A DNA stretch of 64,000 nucleotides from Nitrincola schmidtii (lineage in GTDB: Bacteria > Pseudomonadota > Gammaproteobacteria > Pseudomonadales > Balneatricaceae). The notes under the pieces are model-generated. The model saw only the letters and a list, made by a program, of their open reading frames with translations, was not told where the DNA came from and ran no database searches. The stretch's first letter is position 1; each line of letters opens with the position of its first letter. Of the stretch, positions 8,496 to 16,747 are shown piece by piece. Position numbers and translations under genes: made by a program. The stretch covers positions 277,170 to 341,169 of the forward strand of contig NZ_WBOL01000002.1 of NCBI RefSeq assembly GCF_008973715.1, in the 5' to 3' direction.

Positions 8496-9950
8496 TTATA
8501 TATTGATGCAGAGGTATTTCATTTCGAGATATTCTTCGATGCCATGACGCGACCCTTCACGTCCTAGGCCCGAAGACTTCACACCACCGAAGGGGGCAAC
8601 TTCGGTTGAGATGACACCAGTATTGATACCGACCATGCCGTATTCCAGTGCTTCAGCGACGCGCCACACACGACCCAAATCACGTGCATAAAAGTATGCA
8701 GCCAAGCCGTATTCGGTATCATTCGCCATACGAATTACATCGGTCTCATCTTCAAAGGCGAACAAAGGAGCCAGTGGACCAAAGGTTTCTTCTTTGGCAA
8801 TCAGCATGTCTGGCGTGGCACCGGTGACAATGGTGGGCTCAAAGAAGGTGCCACCTAGCGCATGTGCATTACCACCGACAGTCAGTTTTGCTCCTTTGCT
8901 GAGCGCGTCTTGAAGGTGCGCTTGTACCTTCTTCACCGCATTGGCATCAATCAAAGGCCCTGTAGTGACGCCTTCATCTAATCCATTGCCCACGTTGAGC
9001 TTTTTCACTGCAACGGCAAATTTTTCAGCGAAGGCGTCATAAACACCTTTTTGAACATAGATGCGGTTAGCGCAAACACAGGTTTGTCCAGCGTTACGGT
9101 ATTTGGAGATGATGGCACCTTCAACCGCAGCATCCAGATCGGCGTCATCAAACACCACAAACGGAGCATTACCACCGAGCTCTAGTGAGAGCTTTTTCAG
9201 GGTCGGCGCACATTGTTGCATCAGTTTGATACCGACACCGGTCGAGCCTGTGAAGGAGAGCTTGCGCACCACATCGCTATTGCAGAAAGTGTTACCCACA
9301 TCGATGGAATCTTCTGCGGTCGCTGTGACGACACTCAATACACCTGCAGGAATTCCGGCTTCTTCAGCTAACTGCACCAAGGCTAACGCTGAGAAAGGTG
9401 TTTGTGGAGCAGGTTTTAACACCATTGTGCAGCCCGCTGCTAAGGCCGGTGCGGCTTTACGGGTAATCATGGCCGATGGGAAGTTCCACGGCGTAATTGC
9501 GGCGGTTACTCCGATCGGTTGACGGATCACGACAATGCGCTTATCTGCTTGATGACCCGGAATGGTTTCACCATAGACGCGCTTGGCTTCTTCAGCAAAC
9601 CATTCTACGAATGAGGCAGCGTAGGCGATTTCACCCTTGGCTTCAGCCAGAGGTTTGCCTTGCTCAAGCGTCATCAAACGACCTAAATCATCTTGATGCT
9701 TCATCATTAAATCAAACCAACGACGAAGTATTACCGCTCTTTCTTTGGCGGTTTTAGCTCGCCATGCAGGCAGTGCTGCTTCTGCAGCATCGATGGCACG
9801 CTGAGTTTCCGCTGCTCCCATACTGGGGACGTCACCTAGTTTTTCGCCGGTTGCTGGGTTGTGGATGCTGTAGCATTTACCGCTGTCTGCATCGACCCAT
9901 TGGCCATTTATATACGCTTGCTGTCGAAACAGCTGCATCGCTTGTAGCAT
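8496..9950 (-). CDS. gabD: NAD(P)-dependent succinate (or glutarate) semialdehyde dehydrogenase
   Basis: Aldehyde dehydrogenase of 484 residues from the ATG at 9950, chosen because GGAG stands 6 bases before it and the length matches E. coli GabD (482). Catalytic C291 lies in AGQTCVCANR and general base E257 in SLELGGNAPF; the cofactor segment FTGSTGVG (233-240) and PWNFPSAMITRK are typical of GabD. It oxidises succinate semialdehyde made by GabT to succinate; close homologues (DavD) oxidise glutarate semialdehyde. It lies 59 bases behind potC in the same operon. Confidence 0.93.
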   Translation of the reverse strand: MLQAMQLFRQQAYINGQWVDADSGKCYSIHNPATGEKLGDVPSMGAAETQRAIDAAEAALPAWRAKTAKERAVILRRWFDLMMKHQDDLGRLMTLEQGKPLAEAKGEIAYAASFVEWFAEEAKRVYGETIPGHQADKRIVVIRQPIGVTAAITPWNFPSAMITRKAAPALAAGCTMVLKPAPQTPFSALALVQLAEEAGIPAGVLSVVTATAEDSIDVGNTFCNSDVVRKLSFTGSTGVGIKLMQQCAPTLKKLSLELGGNAPFVVFDDADLDAAVEGAIISKYRNAGQTCVCANRIYVQKGVYDAFAEKFAVAVKKLNVGNGLDEGVTTGPLIDANAVKKVQAHLQDALSKGAKLTVGGNAHALGGTFFEPTIVTGATPDMLIAKEETFGPLAPLFAFEDETDVIRMANDTEYGLAAYFYARDLGRVWRVAEALEYGMVGINTGVISTEVAPFGGVKSSGLGREGSRHGIEEYLEMKYLCINI

Positions 9951-10009
9951 GTTTATCTCCAATGTCATGCACGAATAGGGGGCACTAAAGCCACTCGTGT
10001 TTTTCTGGT

Positions 10010-10834
10010 TTATCTATGTGTGCTGAGTTTTTCGCTACGGCGACGTAGGAACTCCATCACTAGCAACAGCACAACAGACATCAAAATCAGTAAGGTAGCC
10101 ATGGCCGCAATGGCGGGGCTGATGTTTTCTCGAATACCTGAAAACATTTGAATCGGTAAGGTTCTTTCTGTTGGGCTGGCAATAAAGAGTGCCACGACCA
10201 CTTCATCAAAAGAGGTTGCAAAGGCAAAGAGTCCACCAGAAGCAACACCCGGAATGATTTGTGGTAGAACCACAGTAAAGAAAACCCTTAGCGGACTTGC
10301 ACCTAAACTGGCACCCGCTCGAATCTGGTTGTAGTCAAAGTTTTGTAGTGTTGCATTAACCGTTATCACCACAAAAGGTACGCCTAATACCGCGTGTGCG
10401 ATCACCAAGCCAGTGTAGCTGTTCAATAGGCCCAAGTTGGCGAAGAAGAAATACATCCCCACTGCAACTATGACCAAAGGAACGACCATCGGCGAAATCA
10501 GTAACGCCAAGATCAAGCCTTTCCCCGGAAAGTCAGCGCGATTTAATCCCACTGCTGCCAAGGTTCCAAAGATCATGGCAAGAATGGTTGCCAAGGGTGC
10601 CACAATTAAGCTGTTTTTAAGTGAATCCATCCAAGGACCTGAGCTAAAGATCTGCTCATACCAGCGTAATGAAAATCCCTGTATAGGGTAGGTTAAGAAG
10701 CTACTTTCACTAAAAGAAAGTGGAATGATCACCAGTACCGGAACCATCAAAAACAGCAGAATGAGGCCGCAGAAAATTCTAAATACCCAGAACCAAATAC
10801 GTTCAATAGGGGAGGCGTAAGGTTGTAGACTCAT
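10010..10834 (-). CDS. potC: Polyamine-type ABC transporter permease (PotC-like)
   Basis: Inner-membrane permease of 274 residues with six predicted helices and the binding-protein-dependent EAA-like loop at about 181-200 (RAGASLGASPLRVFFTVVLP). The sequence belongs to the PotC/PotI group of spermidine/putrescine transporters. It begins 4 bases after potB, with the potB stop codon inside its leader, so the two are coupled. The operon context with gabDT suggests uptake of putrescine, GABA or 5-aminovalerate; specificity cannot be read from the permease. Confidence 0.85.
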   Translation of the reverse strand: MSLQPYASPIERIWFWVFRIFCGLILLFLMVPVLVIIPLSFSESSFLTYPIQGFSLRWYEQIFSSGPWMDSLKNSLIVAPLATILAMIFGTLAAVGLNRADFPGKGLILALLISPMVVPLVIVAVGMYFFFANLGLLNSYTGLVIAHAVLGVPFVVITVNATLQNFDYNQIRAGASLGASPLRVFFTVVLPQIIPGVASGGLFAFATSFDEVVVALFIASPTERTLPIQMFSGIRENISPAIAAMATLLILMSVVLLLVMEFLRRRSEKLSTHR

Positions 10835-10838
10835 TAGA

Positions 10839-12095
10839 TTAGCTCCGCACCAGTTGTTTTTGATTAACCAGTTTGTGATAGACCATGTAAAGCAGCAGCG
10901 TCACGATCAACAGTAATGCCCCTAATGCAGCCGCCATACCCCAGTTGTTGGTGGTATTGGTGTAGTAGGCCACATAGTAACTGACCATTTGATCAGAAGG
11001 TCCGCCGACCAATGCAGGGGTGATGTAGTAACCCAGCGCCATAATGAAGACGAGAATCGTCCCTGCCGCAATGCCTGATAGTGTTTGCGGTACATAAACT
11101 TGCCAAAAGGCGGCAAAAGGATGTGCACCCAGCGAAACCGCTGCTCTCTGATAGGTTGATGGGACGCTTTTCATGACACTGTAAAGCGGTAAAATCATAA
11201 AGGGCAGTAATACATGTACCATTGCGAAAAATACACCGATACGGTTAAAAACCAGTTGAATCGGAGCGTCAATGATCCCTGTCCACATCAAGCCCGAATT
11301 CACCAGACCTCCGGATTGAAGTAACACAATCCATGCAGCGGTTCTCACTAGTAATGATGTCCAGAAGGGCAGTAACACGCATATCAATAGTAAGTTACTT
11401 TTTGACGTAGGTAGGGTTGCCAGTAAGTAAGCCAATGGAAAACCCAAGAATAAACAGATGAGTGTTACGCCACCCGCAATGACTAGGGTACGTTTAAATA
11501 CTTCAACATAAAGCCTCTGATTGGGAGCAACTTTGGCAATTTGCCCTTGCTCAGCTCTTTCTAAATCCAGTGCTGCCAATAAATAGCGATCAGTTACAGT
11601 AGGTGCAGTACGTTGAACGGCTAACCAAGTGGATGTTTCGTTCCAACGAGCATTAATGCCGATCAGCTCTTCCGTCCAAGTCACTTCAGTTGTGGCAGGT
11701 AAGCCGCGAAGTGTTTGAGTGAGTAAGGATCTAAAAGTAGGATCTTCGTAATTTAGACGACGACCAATACGACCAAGTCCTCCACCTGCTCTTGATTCTC
11801 TTAACTCGTTAGCAAAAGCCTCAAATACGGCTTCATCAGGTATGCCTTGGCCATCCCAATGGAGGATAGCGTCAGCCGTTTTTGGCATGACCGATCCCAC
11901 TTCAGTGTTATCGATACTGCGCCATAGCATACTGCTAATCGGCATTACAAAAGCGATCATCAAAAAAAGGGCTAAAGGCGCCACTAGCAGCATAGCCTTA
12001 ATTTTTTTCATGCGTTCAGCGCGGCGAAGTTGCGCCTTTAGGCCGGCAATCGGTTGATTATCCTGTGCCGTGTGGTTGGCCGTTATGCTGGTCAT
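10839..12095 (-). CDS. potB: Polyamine-type ABC transporter permease (PotB-like) with large periplasmic insertion
   Basis: Permease of 418 residues, about 130 longer than E. coli PotB. The first helix is at about 34-58; then comes a hydrophilic stretch (about 60-200) rich in charged residues that should lie in the periplasm before the second helix (about 202-226). The remaining helices and the EAA-like loop (AAVSLGAHPFAAFWQVYVPQ) are standard. A very strong GGAGGAG precedes the ATG. Long PotB forms of this kind occur in Pseudomonas and marine relatives. Together with PotC it forms the membrane channel. Confidence 0.85.
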   Translation of the reverse strand: MTSITANHTAQDNQPIAGLKAQLRRAERMKKIKAMLLVAPLALFLMIAFVMPISSMLWRSIDNTEVGSVMPKTADAILHWDGQGIPDEAVFEAFANELRESRAGGGLGRIGRRLNYEDPTFRSLLTQTLRGLPATTEVTWTEELIGINARWNETSTWLAVQRTAPTVTDRYLLAALDLERAEQGQIAKVAPNQRLYVEVFKRTLVIAGGVTLICLFLGFPLAYLLATLPTSKSNLLLICVLLPFWTSLLVRTAAWIVLLQSGGLVNSGLMWTGIIDAPIQLVFNRIGVFFAMVHVLLPFMILPLYSVMKSVPSTYQRAAVSLGAHPFAAFWQVYVPQTLSGIAAGTILVFIMALGYYITPALVGGPSDQMVSYYVAYYTNTTNNWGMAAALGALLLIVTLLLYMVYHKLVNQKQLVRS

Positions 12096-12164
12096 TATCT
12101 CCTCCGGTCTTTGGCAGACCCGTTGTGAATCGGAAAAAGGTCATCCTTGACCTTGTTTACTTAA

Positions 12165-13214
12165 TTAACGAGAAGCCCAAGAGTTGAAGCGCTGTTCTAG
12201 CTCTTCACCAAAATCAACCCAGAAATCGGTGTTAACGGCTAACGCACCTTCTAGGTTAGCGTCTGCGGTTGGCATACGAGCCGCTTGTTTTTCGCTTAAT
12301 AGTTCGATTGCAGCAGGGTTTACAGGACCATAAGGAATACGGCTTGAGTATTCAGCTTGAGTATCGGCTTGGCTAGCGAAGCGGATAAAGTCATAGGCTG
12401 TTTCTGCTTGATTGCTGCCCTGAACAATCGCCCAGTAATCTAAATCGTATAGGCTGCCGTTCCAGACGATCTCAAGGTTACGACCTTCTTCTTGTGCTGC
12501 TGCGATACGACCATTATAGGCAGATGACATGACCACATCACCAGCCACTAGCCACTGTGGAGGCTGAGCACCGGCTTCCCACCATTGGATGTGAGGTTTG
12601 ATCTCGTCAAGCTTTGCGAATGCACGATTAACACCTTCAGGTGTAGCCAACACATCGTAAAGGTCTTCAACCGCAACACCATCCGCGAGTAATGCAAACT
12701 CCAGTGTATATTTAGCACCACGGCGAAGGCCGCGTGTACCTGGAAACTCTTCAACGTTCCAGAAGTCAGCCCAGCTTTCAGGTGCGCGTGGTAGACGATC
12801 TGCGTCATAGGCTAAAACGGTGGACCATACAAACGTACCCACACCACATTCGGTTACCGCAGCAGGGATTAAATCATCAGCAATGCCCAATACTTCCCAA
12901 TCAATCGGTTCAAAGAGTCCTTCGAAACAACCGCGCGCCAGTTCAGGAGATTCAACTTCGACGACATCCCAGCTCACATTGCCGGTTTCAACCATGGCGC
13001 GAATACGGGCAAATTCACCGTTGTAATCACCTGGAGTCACTGCATTGCCAGTTTGCTGAGAAAAAGGTGCATAATAGGCTTCTTGCATGGCGTCACCCGA
13101 TGCACCACCAAAAGAGATAACCGTTAAGGCTTGAGCGTTACCCGCTAGAGCCAAGCCAGCCGTTAATAGGCCACCAGTTAAGAGTTGTTTAGTCATTTTA
13201 TTTTTGAGTTTCAT
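12165..13214 (-). CDS. potD: Polyamine-type ABC transporter periplasmic binding protein (PotD/PotF-like)
   Basis: 349-residue extracellular solute-binding protein. The signal peptide ends near GNAQA (about residue 29). The mature N-terminus LTVISFGGASGDAMQEAYYAPF and segments such as FPGTRGLRRGAKYTLEFALLA and VMSSAYNGR belong to the PotD/PotF-like family. GGAG lies 6 bases before the ATG at 13214. It lies between potA and potB in the operon, 50 and 69 bases from them. Related proteins bind putrescine, spermidine, GABA or other cationic amines; the ligand here is not determined by sequence. Confidence 0.88.
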   Translation of the reverse strand: MKLKNKMTKQLLTGGLLTAGLALAGNAQALTVISFGGASGDAMQEAYYAPFSQQTGNAVTPGDYNGEFARIRAMVETGNVSWDVVEVESPELARGCFEGLFEPIDWEVLGIADDLIPAAVTECGVGTFVWSTVLAYDADRLPRAPESWADFWNVEEFPGTRGLRRGAKYTLEFALLADGVAVEDLYDVLATPEGVNRAFAKLDEIKPHIQWWEAGAQPPQWLVAGDVVMSSAYNGRIAAAQEEGRNLEIVWNGSLYDLDYWAIVQGSNQAETAYDFIRFASQADTQAEYSSRIPYGPVNPAAIELLSEKQAARMPTADANLEGALAVNTDFWVDFGEELEQRFNSWASR

Positions 13215-13264
13215 AATCGTCTCCGATATTGACGAGTGGTTTTCAGTGAGTGTTTTGCAGCAAA

Positions 13265-14365
13265 TTAGGAAGCGTCCAGTGCTCGAACATCTTCATCACG
13301 CCAGCCGATATCAATGTGATCGCCAATGGATAAAGAAGGACAGAGTTCACTGACCGGAACCTTAACGTAAAACTGGTCATTTCCAGCCAGTTCACAGCGA
13401 AGACGCAAGTGATCACCTAAATAGATGAACTCATGTAGTTTCGCTTTAAAGCGGTTAGGCAGTCCTTCGCTGGAACCATTCAGACGAATGCGTTCTGGAC
13501 GAATGGAAAGGCGAGTTGGACTTCCGGCAGACAAGTCTTGAATTCTAGAAGCTCGTGTACCCAGACCTTCACCAAAGCTGACGCTGCAGAAGTCTCCATC
13601 AAGCGAGTTCACTTTCCCCATCAGGGTGTTGTTCTCTCCAATGAATTGCGCAACGAAAGAGTTGGCTGGGTATTCATATAAGGCTTGTGGCGTATCGATT
13701 TGTTGAATCTTGCCATCATTAAACACCGCAACACGATCTGACATGGTCAAGGCTTCACTTTGATCATGGGTAACAAATACCACCGTTAAGCCCAGATTTT
13801 CGTGCAGGTGTTTAATCTCAAGCTGCATATGTTCACGCAGTTGCTTATCCAAAGCACCTAAGGGTTCATCCATTAAAACCAGTTGAGGCTCAAAGACTAG
13901 AGCTCTAGCCAGAGCGACACGTTGTTGCTGACCGCCAGACAATTGCGAAGGACGACGATTTGCAAAGGATTCAAGCTGAATCGTTTGCAGAATTTTATCG
14001 ACTTTAGCTCGAGCTTCCGCCTTGGGAACCTTGCGTGTTTTTAATGGATAAAAGAGATTTTCTTCAACCGTCATATGCGGAAACAGGGCGTAGTTTTGAA
14101 AAACCATGCCGATGTTACGTTTATGCGGTGGAAGGGTATTCAAGCGTTGTTCGCCGAGGAAAATGTCGCCACTTGTTGGTACTTCAAACCCTGCTAACAT
14201 CATTAAGCAGGTTGTTTTTCCGGAACCAGACGGACCTAGCAGGGTGACAAATTCGCCTTTTTGGATGTTAAGGTTAAGATCCTTAACGACTAGGGTTTCA
14301 CCATCATAGGTTTTTTGTACGCCGGTGAAACGCACTAAAGGCTCGTTGGTCGTGCCTGTCTGCAT
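13265..14365 (-). CDS. potA: Polyamine-type ABC transporter ATPase (PotA-like)
   Basis: ATP-binding subunit of 366 residues from the ATG at 14365; GGAGGAG precedes that codon, whereas a start at 14392 has no such site. Walker A GPSGSGKT (44-51), Q-loop VFQNYALFPHMT, signature LSGGQQQRV, Walker B LVLMDEP and the H-loop VTHDQSEA are intact. The C-terminal TOBE region (about 280-366) is typical of PotA. First gene of the leftward operon potA-D-B-C-gabD-gabT, with a sigma-54 promoter candidate about 160 bases upstream. Confidence 0.9.
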   Translation of the reverse strand: MQTGTTNEPLVRFTGVQKTYDGETLVVKDLNLNIQKGEFVTLLGPSGSGKTTCLMMLAGFEVPTSGDIFLGEQRLNTLPPHKRNIGMVFQNYALFPHMTVEENLFYPLKTRKVPKAEARAKVDKILQTIQLESFANRRPSQLSGGQQQRVALARALVFEPQLVLMDEPLGALDKQLREHMQLEIKHLHENLGLTVVFVTHDQSEALTMSDRVAVFNDGKIQQIDTPQALYEYPANSFVAQFIGENNTLMGKVNSLDGDFCSVSFGEGLGTRASRIQDLSAGSPTRLSIRPERIRLNGSSEGLPNRFKAKLHEFIYLGDHLRLRCELAGNDQFYVKVPVSELCPSLSIGDHIDIGWRDEDVRALDAS

Positions 14366-14523
14366 ATCTTTCTCCTCCTGCGTCAGTAGCAACTGACCTG
14401 TTAATAAAAATTGACAGTAAGGGCGAAAAATAACACTCCACTTCTAACGGGTGGGTATTATAGTTATTATTCCCCAAGGAATGGCCACTTATGGCAACCT
14501 ATCAAACTATTTGTAGAATGTTT

Positions 14524-14539
14524 TGCAGGTTTTGTGCCA
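14524..14539 (-). promoter_or_regulatory. Sigma-54 (-24/-12) promoter of the pot-gab operon
   Basis: On the minus strand: TGGCACAAAACCTGCA. This has one mismatch to TGGCAC-N5-TTGCW and exact GG-N10-GC spacing. Transcription should begin near 14513, giving a leader of about 150 bases before potA. A sigma-54 promoter fits nitrogen-source genes controlled by NtrC- or CbrB-type activators, but I see no clear NtrC palindrome next to it. Confidence 0.7.
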
Positions 14540-14658
14540 ATTAGGGTATTCCTTGACGGACATCTGATGGCCCGTGTGTTAAGTTTATTTATCGCATACT
14601 TGAATGATGGAATGCAAGTGTATTTTTGTGCTCCATTTTAGTGCCTTTTGCGGTATGA

Positions 14659-14670
14659 ATGTTTAAACAT
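14659..14670. promoter_or_regulatory. Perfect 12-bp palindrome, candidate operator for the PuuR-like regulator
   Basis: ATGTTTAAACAT is a perfect inverted repeat lying 25 bases before the GTG start of the regulator, in the divergent region with potA. A position between a regulator gene and its presumed target operon suggests autoregulation. It does not match the E. coli PuuR box as I remember it, so the assignment is positional only. Confidence 0.4.
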
Positions 14671-14694
14671 AGTGCATTAACGGAGTTGTATCTA

Positions 14695-15264
14695 GTGAAT
14701 GAGCTAAACAACACAAACGATGATTTTGAACTGGGTTCTCGCTTAAGGTTTGTTCGCCAAAACGCAGGCTTATCACAGCGCGAACTGGCAAAGCGAGCAG
14801 GTGTCACTAATGCCGCTATTTCATTAATTGAAAATAATCAAAGTAGTCCCTCAGTCTCTTCGTTAAAGAAAATTCTTGAAGTGATTCCGATGTCGTTAAC
14901 CGATTTTTTTGCTTTAGAAACACCGGAGGAGAGTCGAGTTTTCTTCAAGGCCTCCGACCTGTTGCCTTTAGCATCAGGCCCGGTTGAATTTTTGCAGGTC
15001 GGTGATATGCGCCATCATAATTTGCAAATTCTGTATGAGCGTTATGCGCCAGGTGCCGATACTGGCAAAGCCATGCTTCAGCACGAATCTGAAGAGGGTG
15101 GTATTGTCATTGAAGGTGCTATTGAGCTGACGGTAGGGGATCGTAAACAAATTTTGAAGGCGGGCGATGCTTATCTTTTTGATAGCCGTCAACCGCATCG
15201 ATTCAGAAATTTAGGGACAGGTGAATGTGTCATAGTTAGCGCATGTACACCACCTTATCTATAA
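14695..15264 (+). CDS. PuuR-like XRE-cupin transcriptional regulator
   Basis: 189-residue regulator read from the GTG at 14695 (GGAG 9 bases upstream); an ATG at 14659 would add 12 residues but lies in the palindrome and has no ribosome site. The N-terminal XRE helix-turn-helix (about 13-70: RLRFVRQNAGLSQRELAKRA) is followed by a cupin domain (about 118-186) with H130 and H168 as possible ligand or metal residues. Length and arrangement match E. coli PuuR (185), the putrescine-responsive repressor. It is divergent from potA-gabT and is first gene of an operon with GGCT, amidoligase and hydrolase genes (7 bases to the next start). Confidence 0.85.
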   Translation: MNELNNTNDDFELGSRLRFVRQNAGLSQRELAKRAGVTNAAISLIENNQSSPSVSSLKKILEVIPMSLTDFFALETPEESRVFFKASDLLPLASGPVEFLQVGDMRHHNLQILYERYAPGADTGKAMLQHESEEGGIVIEGAIELTVGDRKQILKAGDAYLFDSRQPHRFRNLGTGECVIVSACTPPYL

Positions 15265-15271
15265 TGAGTGA

Positions 15272-15706
15272 GTGTTGATTATTAAGGCGCTAAAAAAATC
15301 AGTGTTGCATCTTTTCTTTTGGCTGCTGGCAATCATGTTGCTAGCGCTCTTCGTGTTATGGTTAAAGTGGTTTAGTCCATTAGGTTATCAACCTCCTGAG
15401 GGAATGCCAGCTATAGAACAAACCACTCATCAAGTGTTTGTCTTTGGTACACTTAAGTCACCCTGGGTGCGTTGGCTAGTGATGGGAAGAAAGGGAGATG
15501 CTGAGCCTGCTCAATTAAAGGGCGTCCGTCGAGAAAGACTGACCATTATCCCTGATCCAGAGCAAACAACGGAGGGATACCTTGTCCGAGTCACGGCAGA
15601 AGAGCTGGCGCGTTTAGATCATTATGAACGTCTGGGTGTGCGGTATGAGCGGGTTAAAATGCAGTTGGTGAATGGCCAAGAGGCATGGGTGTATCGCAGA
15701 TTGTAA
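15272..15706 (+). CDS. Membrane-anchored gamma-glutamylcyclotransferase-like (AIG2/GGACT) protein
   Basis: 144-residue protein starting at a GTG 7 bases behind the regulator stop. One membrane helix (about 11-31) anchors it, with a short linker. The rest is a GGCT fold: the substrate-loop motif VFVFGTLKSP (55-64, FGTL in place of YGSL) and E119 in LDHYERLGVRYERV at the catalytic glutamate position. GGCT/GGACT enzymes release an amine or amino acid from gamma-glutamyl amides as 5-oxoproline forms. A membrane anchor is unusual for the family; N-in topology would place the catalytic domain in the periplasm. It overlaps the amidoligase gene by 22 bases. Confidence 0.8.
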   Translation: MLIIKALKKSVLHLFFWLLAIMLLALFVLWLKWFSPLGYQPPEGMPAIEQTTHQVFVFGTLKSPWVRWLVMGRKGDAEPAQLKGVRRERLTIIPDPEQTTEGYLVRVTAEELARLDHYERLGVRYERVKMQLVNGQEAWVYRRL

Positions 15707-16731
15707 ATAGTGAACAGGAGTATGAAAGATTCATGGCAGAAATCCCTTTTTTAGCAGATCCACCTTGGCAAAAAAATGCTGAAGGCCAGCCAAGGCGTTG
15801 TGGCGTTGAGATAGAAATGAACGGCGTCACGCTAGAGCATGTCACCCAGTTGTTATCTAAAACCTTTTCATTATCTGTAAATTCTCCGGGACGCTATGAG
15901 CGATTATTGTCAGGTGATCCAGCAGGCGACTGGGTTGTTGAATTAGACTTCGATTTATTGAAAAAAATGGGTCGCCAAGAACATGAACGAGAAACATTTT
16001 CTGGTGAGTTAAATGACTCAGCCGAGACCTTGCTTAAAAAGGTATCTTTACCCTTGGTGCCACTGGAAATCGTCAGTCCACCCCTTCCTTTTGACAGACT
16101 GATAGAAGTAGAGGAGTTGATCGTTGCGCTAAGGCATATTGGTGCTAGAGGGACTTCTGATCAACTGACAAATGCATTTGGAATGCAATTTAATCCTGAA
16201 ATTCACTCTAAAGATGCGCATCAATTGAGCGCATTTATAAAAGCGTTTTTATGTTGCTATGAATGGCTTTATGAGCGCTCAAAAGTAAACTTAATGCGCC
16301 GTATGACCAGATTTGCAGAGCCCTTTCCACGAAGTTATGTGCTGAAAGTCATTGATTTGGACTATTGGCCAGATCAAGCAGTCTTGATTGACGATTATTT
16401 AGCAGACAATCCAACCCGAAACCGAGCATTAGACTGTCTGCCGTTATTTGCCTATCTGGACGAATCTCGAGTCATGTCGGTGATTGATGATCAATTGGTT
16501 AAGCCCCGTCCTACTTGGCACTATCGACTTCCTAATTGTGAAATTGACCGAGCTGATTGGGGCCTCTACGTGGCTTGGAATGATTGGGTTCTAATAGAAA
16601 AACTGGCTGCAAATGAAGAGGCGTTGAAAAACTGCTGTTTAGCCTACCATGTATTTTTATCTAATCCGGTTGATCGCTTGATGGGAAACTGGGTGGATGA
16701 ATTTGATCAGCGCTGGCTAACCCAACTTTAA
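15685..16731 (+). CDS. Amidoligase family protein (glutamine-synthetase-like COOH-NH2 ligase)
   Basis: 348-residue protein of the predicted amidoligase family (Amidoligase_2). The diagnostic RRCGVEIEMNGV (37-48) supplies the metal/ATP acidic pair; GDWVVELDFD (81-90), PLEIVSPPL and TNAFGMQFNPEI follow in family order, then a conserved RPTWHYRLPN. These enzymes are predicted to use ATP to join a carboxylate to an amine. The start is uncertain: ATG 15685 overlaps the GGCT gene by 22 bases with a purine-rich but close leader, and ATG 15733 (M17) has AGGAG 12 bases before it. A GGCT-like gene next to an amidoligase is a known pairing in predicted peptide- or amide-metabolism operons. Substrates are unknown. 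Confidence 0.82.
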   Translation: MGVSQIVNSEQEYERFMAEIPFLADPPWQKNAEGQPRRCGVEIEMNGVTLEHVTQLLSKTFSLSVNSPGRYERLLSGDPAGDWVVELDFDLLKKMGRQEHERETFSGELNDSAETLLKKVSLPLVPLEIVSPPLPFDRLIEVEELIVALRHIGARGTSDQLTNAFGMQFNPEIHSKDAHQLSAFIKAFLCCYEWLYERSKVNLMRRMTRFAEPFPRSYVLKVIDLDYWPDQAVLIDDYLADNPTRNRALDCLPLFAYLDESRVMSVIDDQLVKPRPTWHYRLPNCEIDRADWGLYVAWNDWVLIEKLAANEEALKNCCLAYHVFLSNPVDRLMGNWVDEFDQRWLTQL

Positions 16732-16747
16732 TTTGAAGGAATCGCAC

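Larger units (their letters stand above)
14366..14694. other. Divergent regulatory region between potA and the puuR-like gene
   Basis: 329 bases without a credible gene. It holds the sigma-54 promoter candidate for potA (14524-14539), the perfect palindrome at 14659-14670, an AT-rich TATAAT-like element on the minus strand near 14457-14462, and the ribosome binding site of the regulator. The one open frame inside (14411-14641) has no ribosome site and no recognisable protein. Confidence 0.7.

Noticed and set aside
9061..9522. Long open frame (153 codons) opposite gabD
   Set aside because: Antisense shadow of gabD: composition mirrors the real gene and no ribosome site or family resemblance is visible.
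14411..14641. Open frame of 76 codons in the potA-puuR divergent region
   Set aside because: No ribosome binding site, Cys/Phe-rich random-looking product, and it overlaps the promoter and operator signals.
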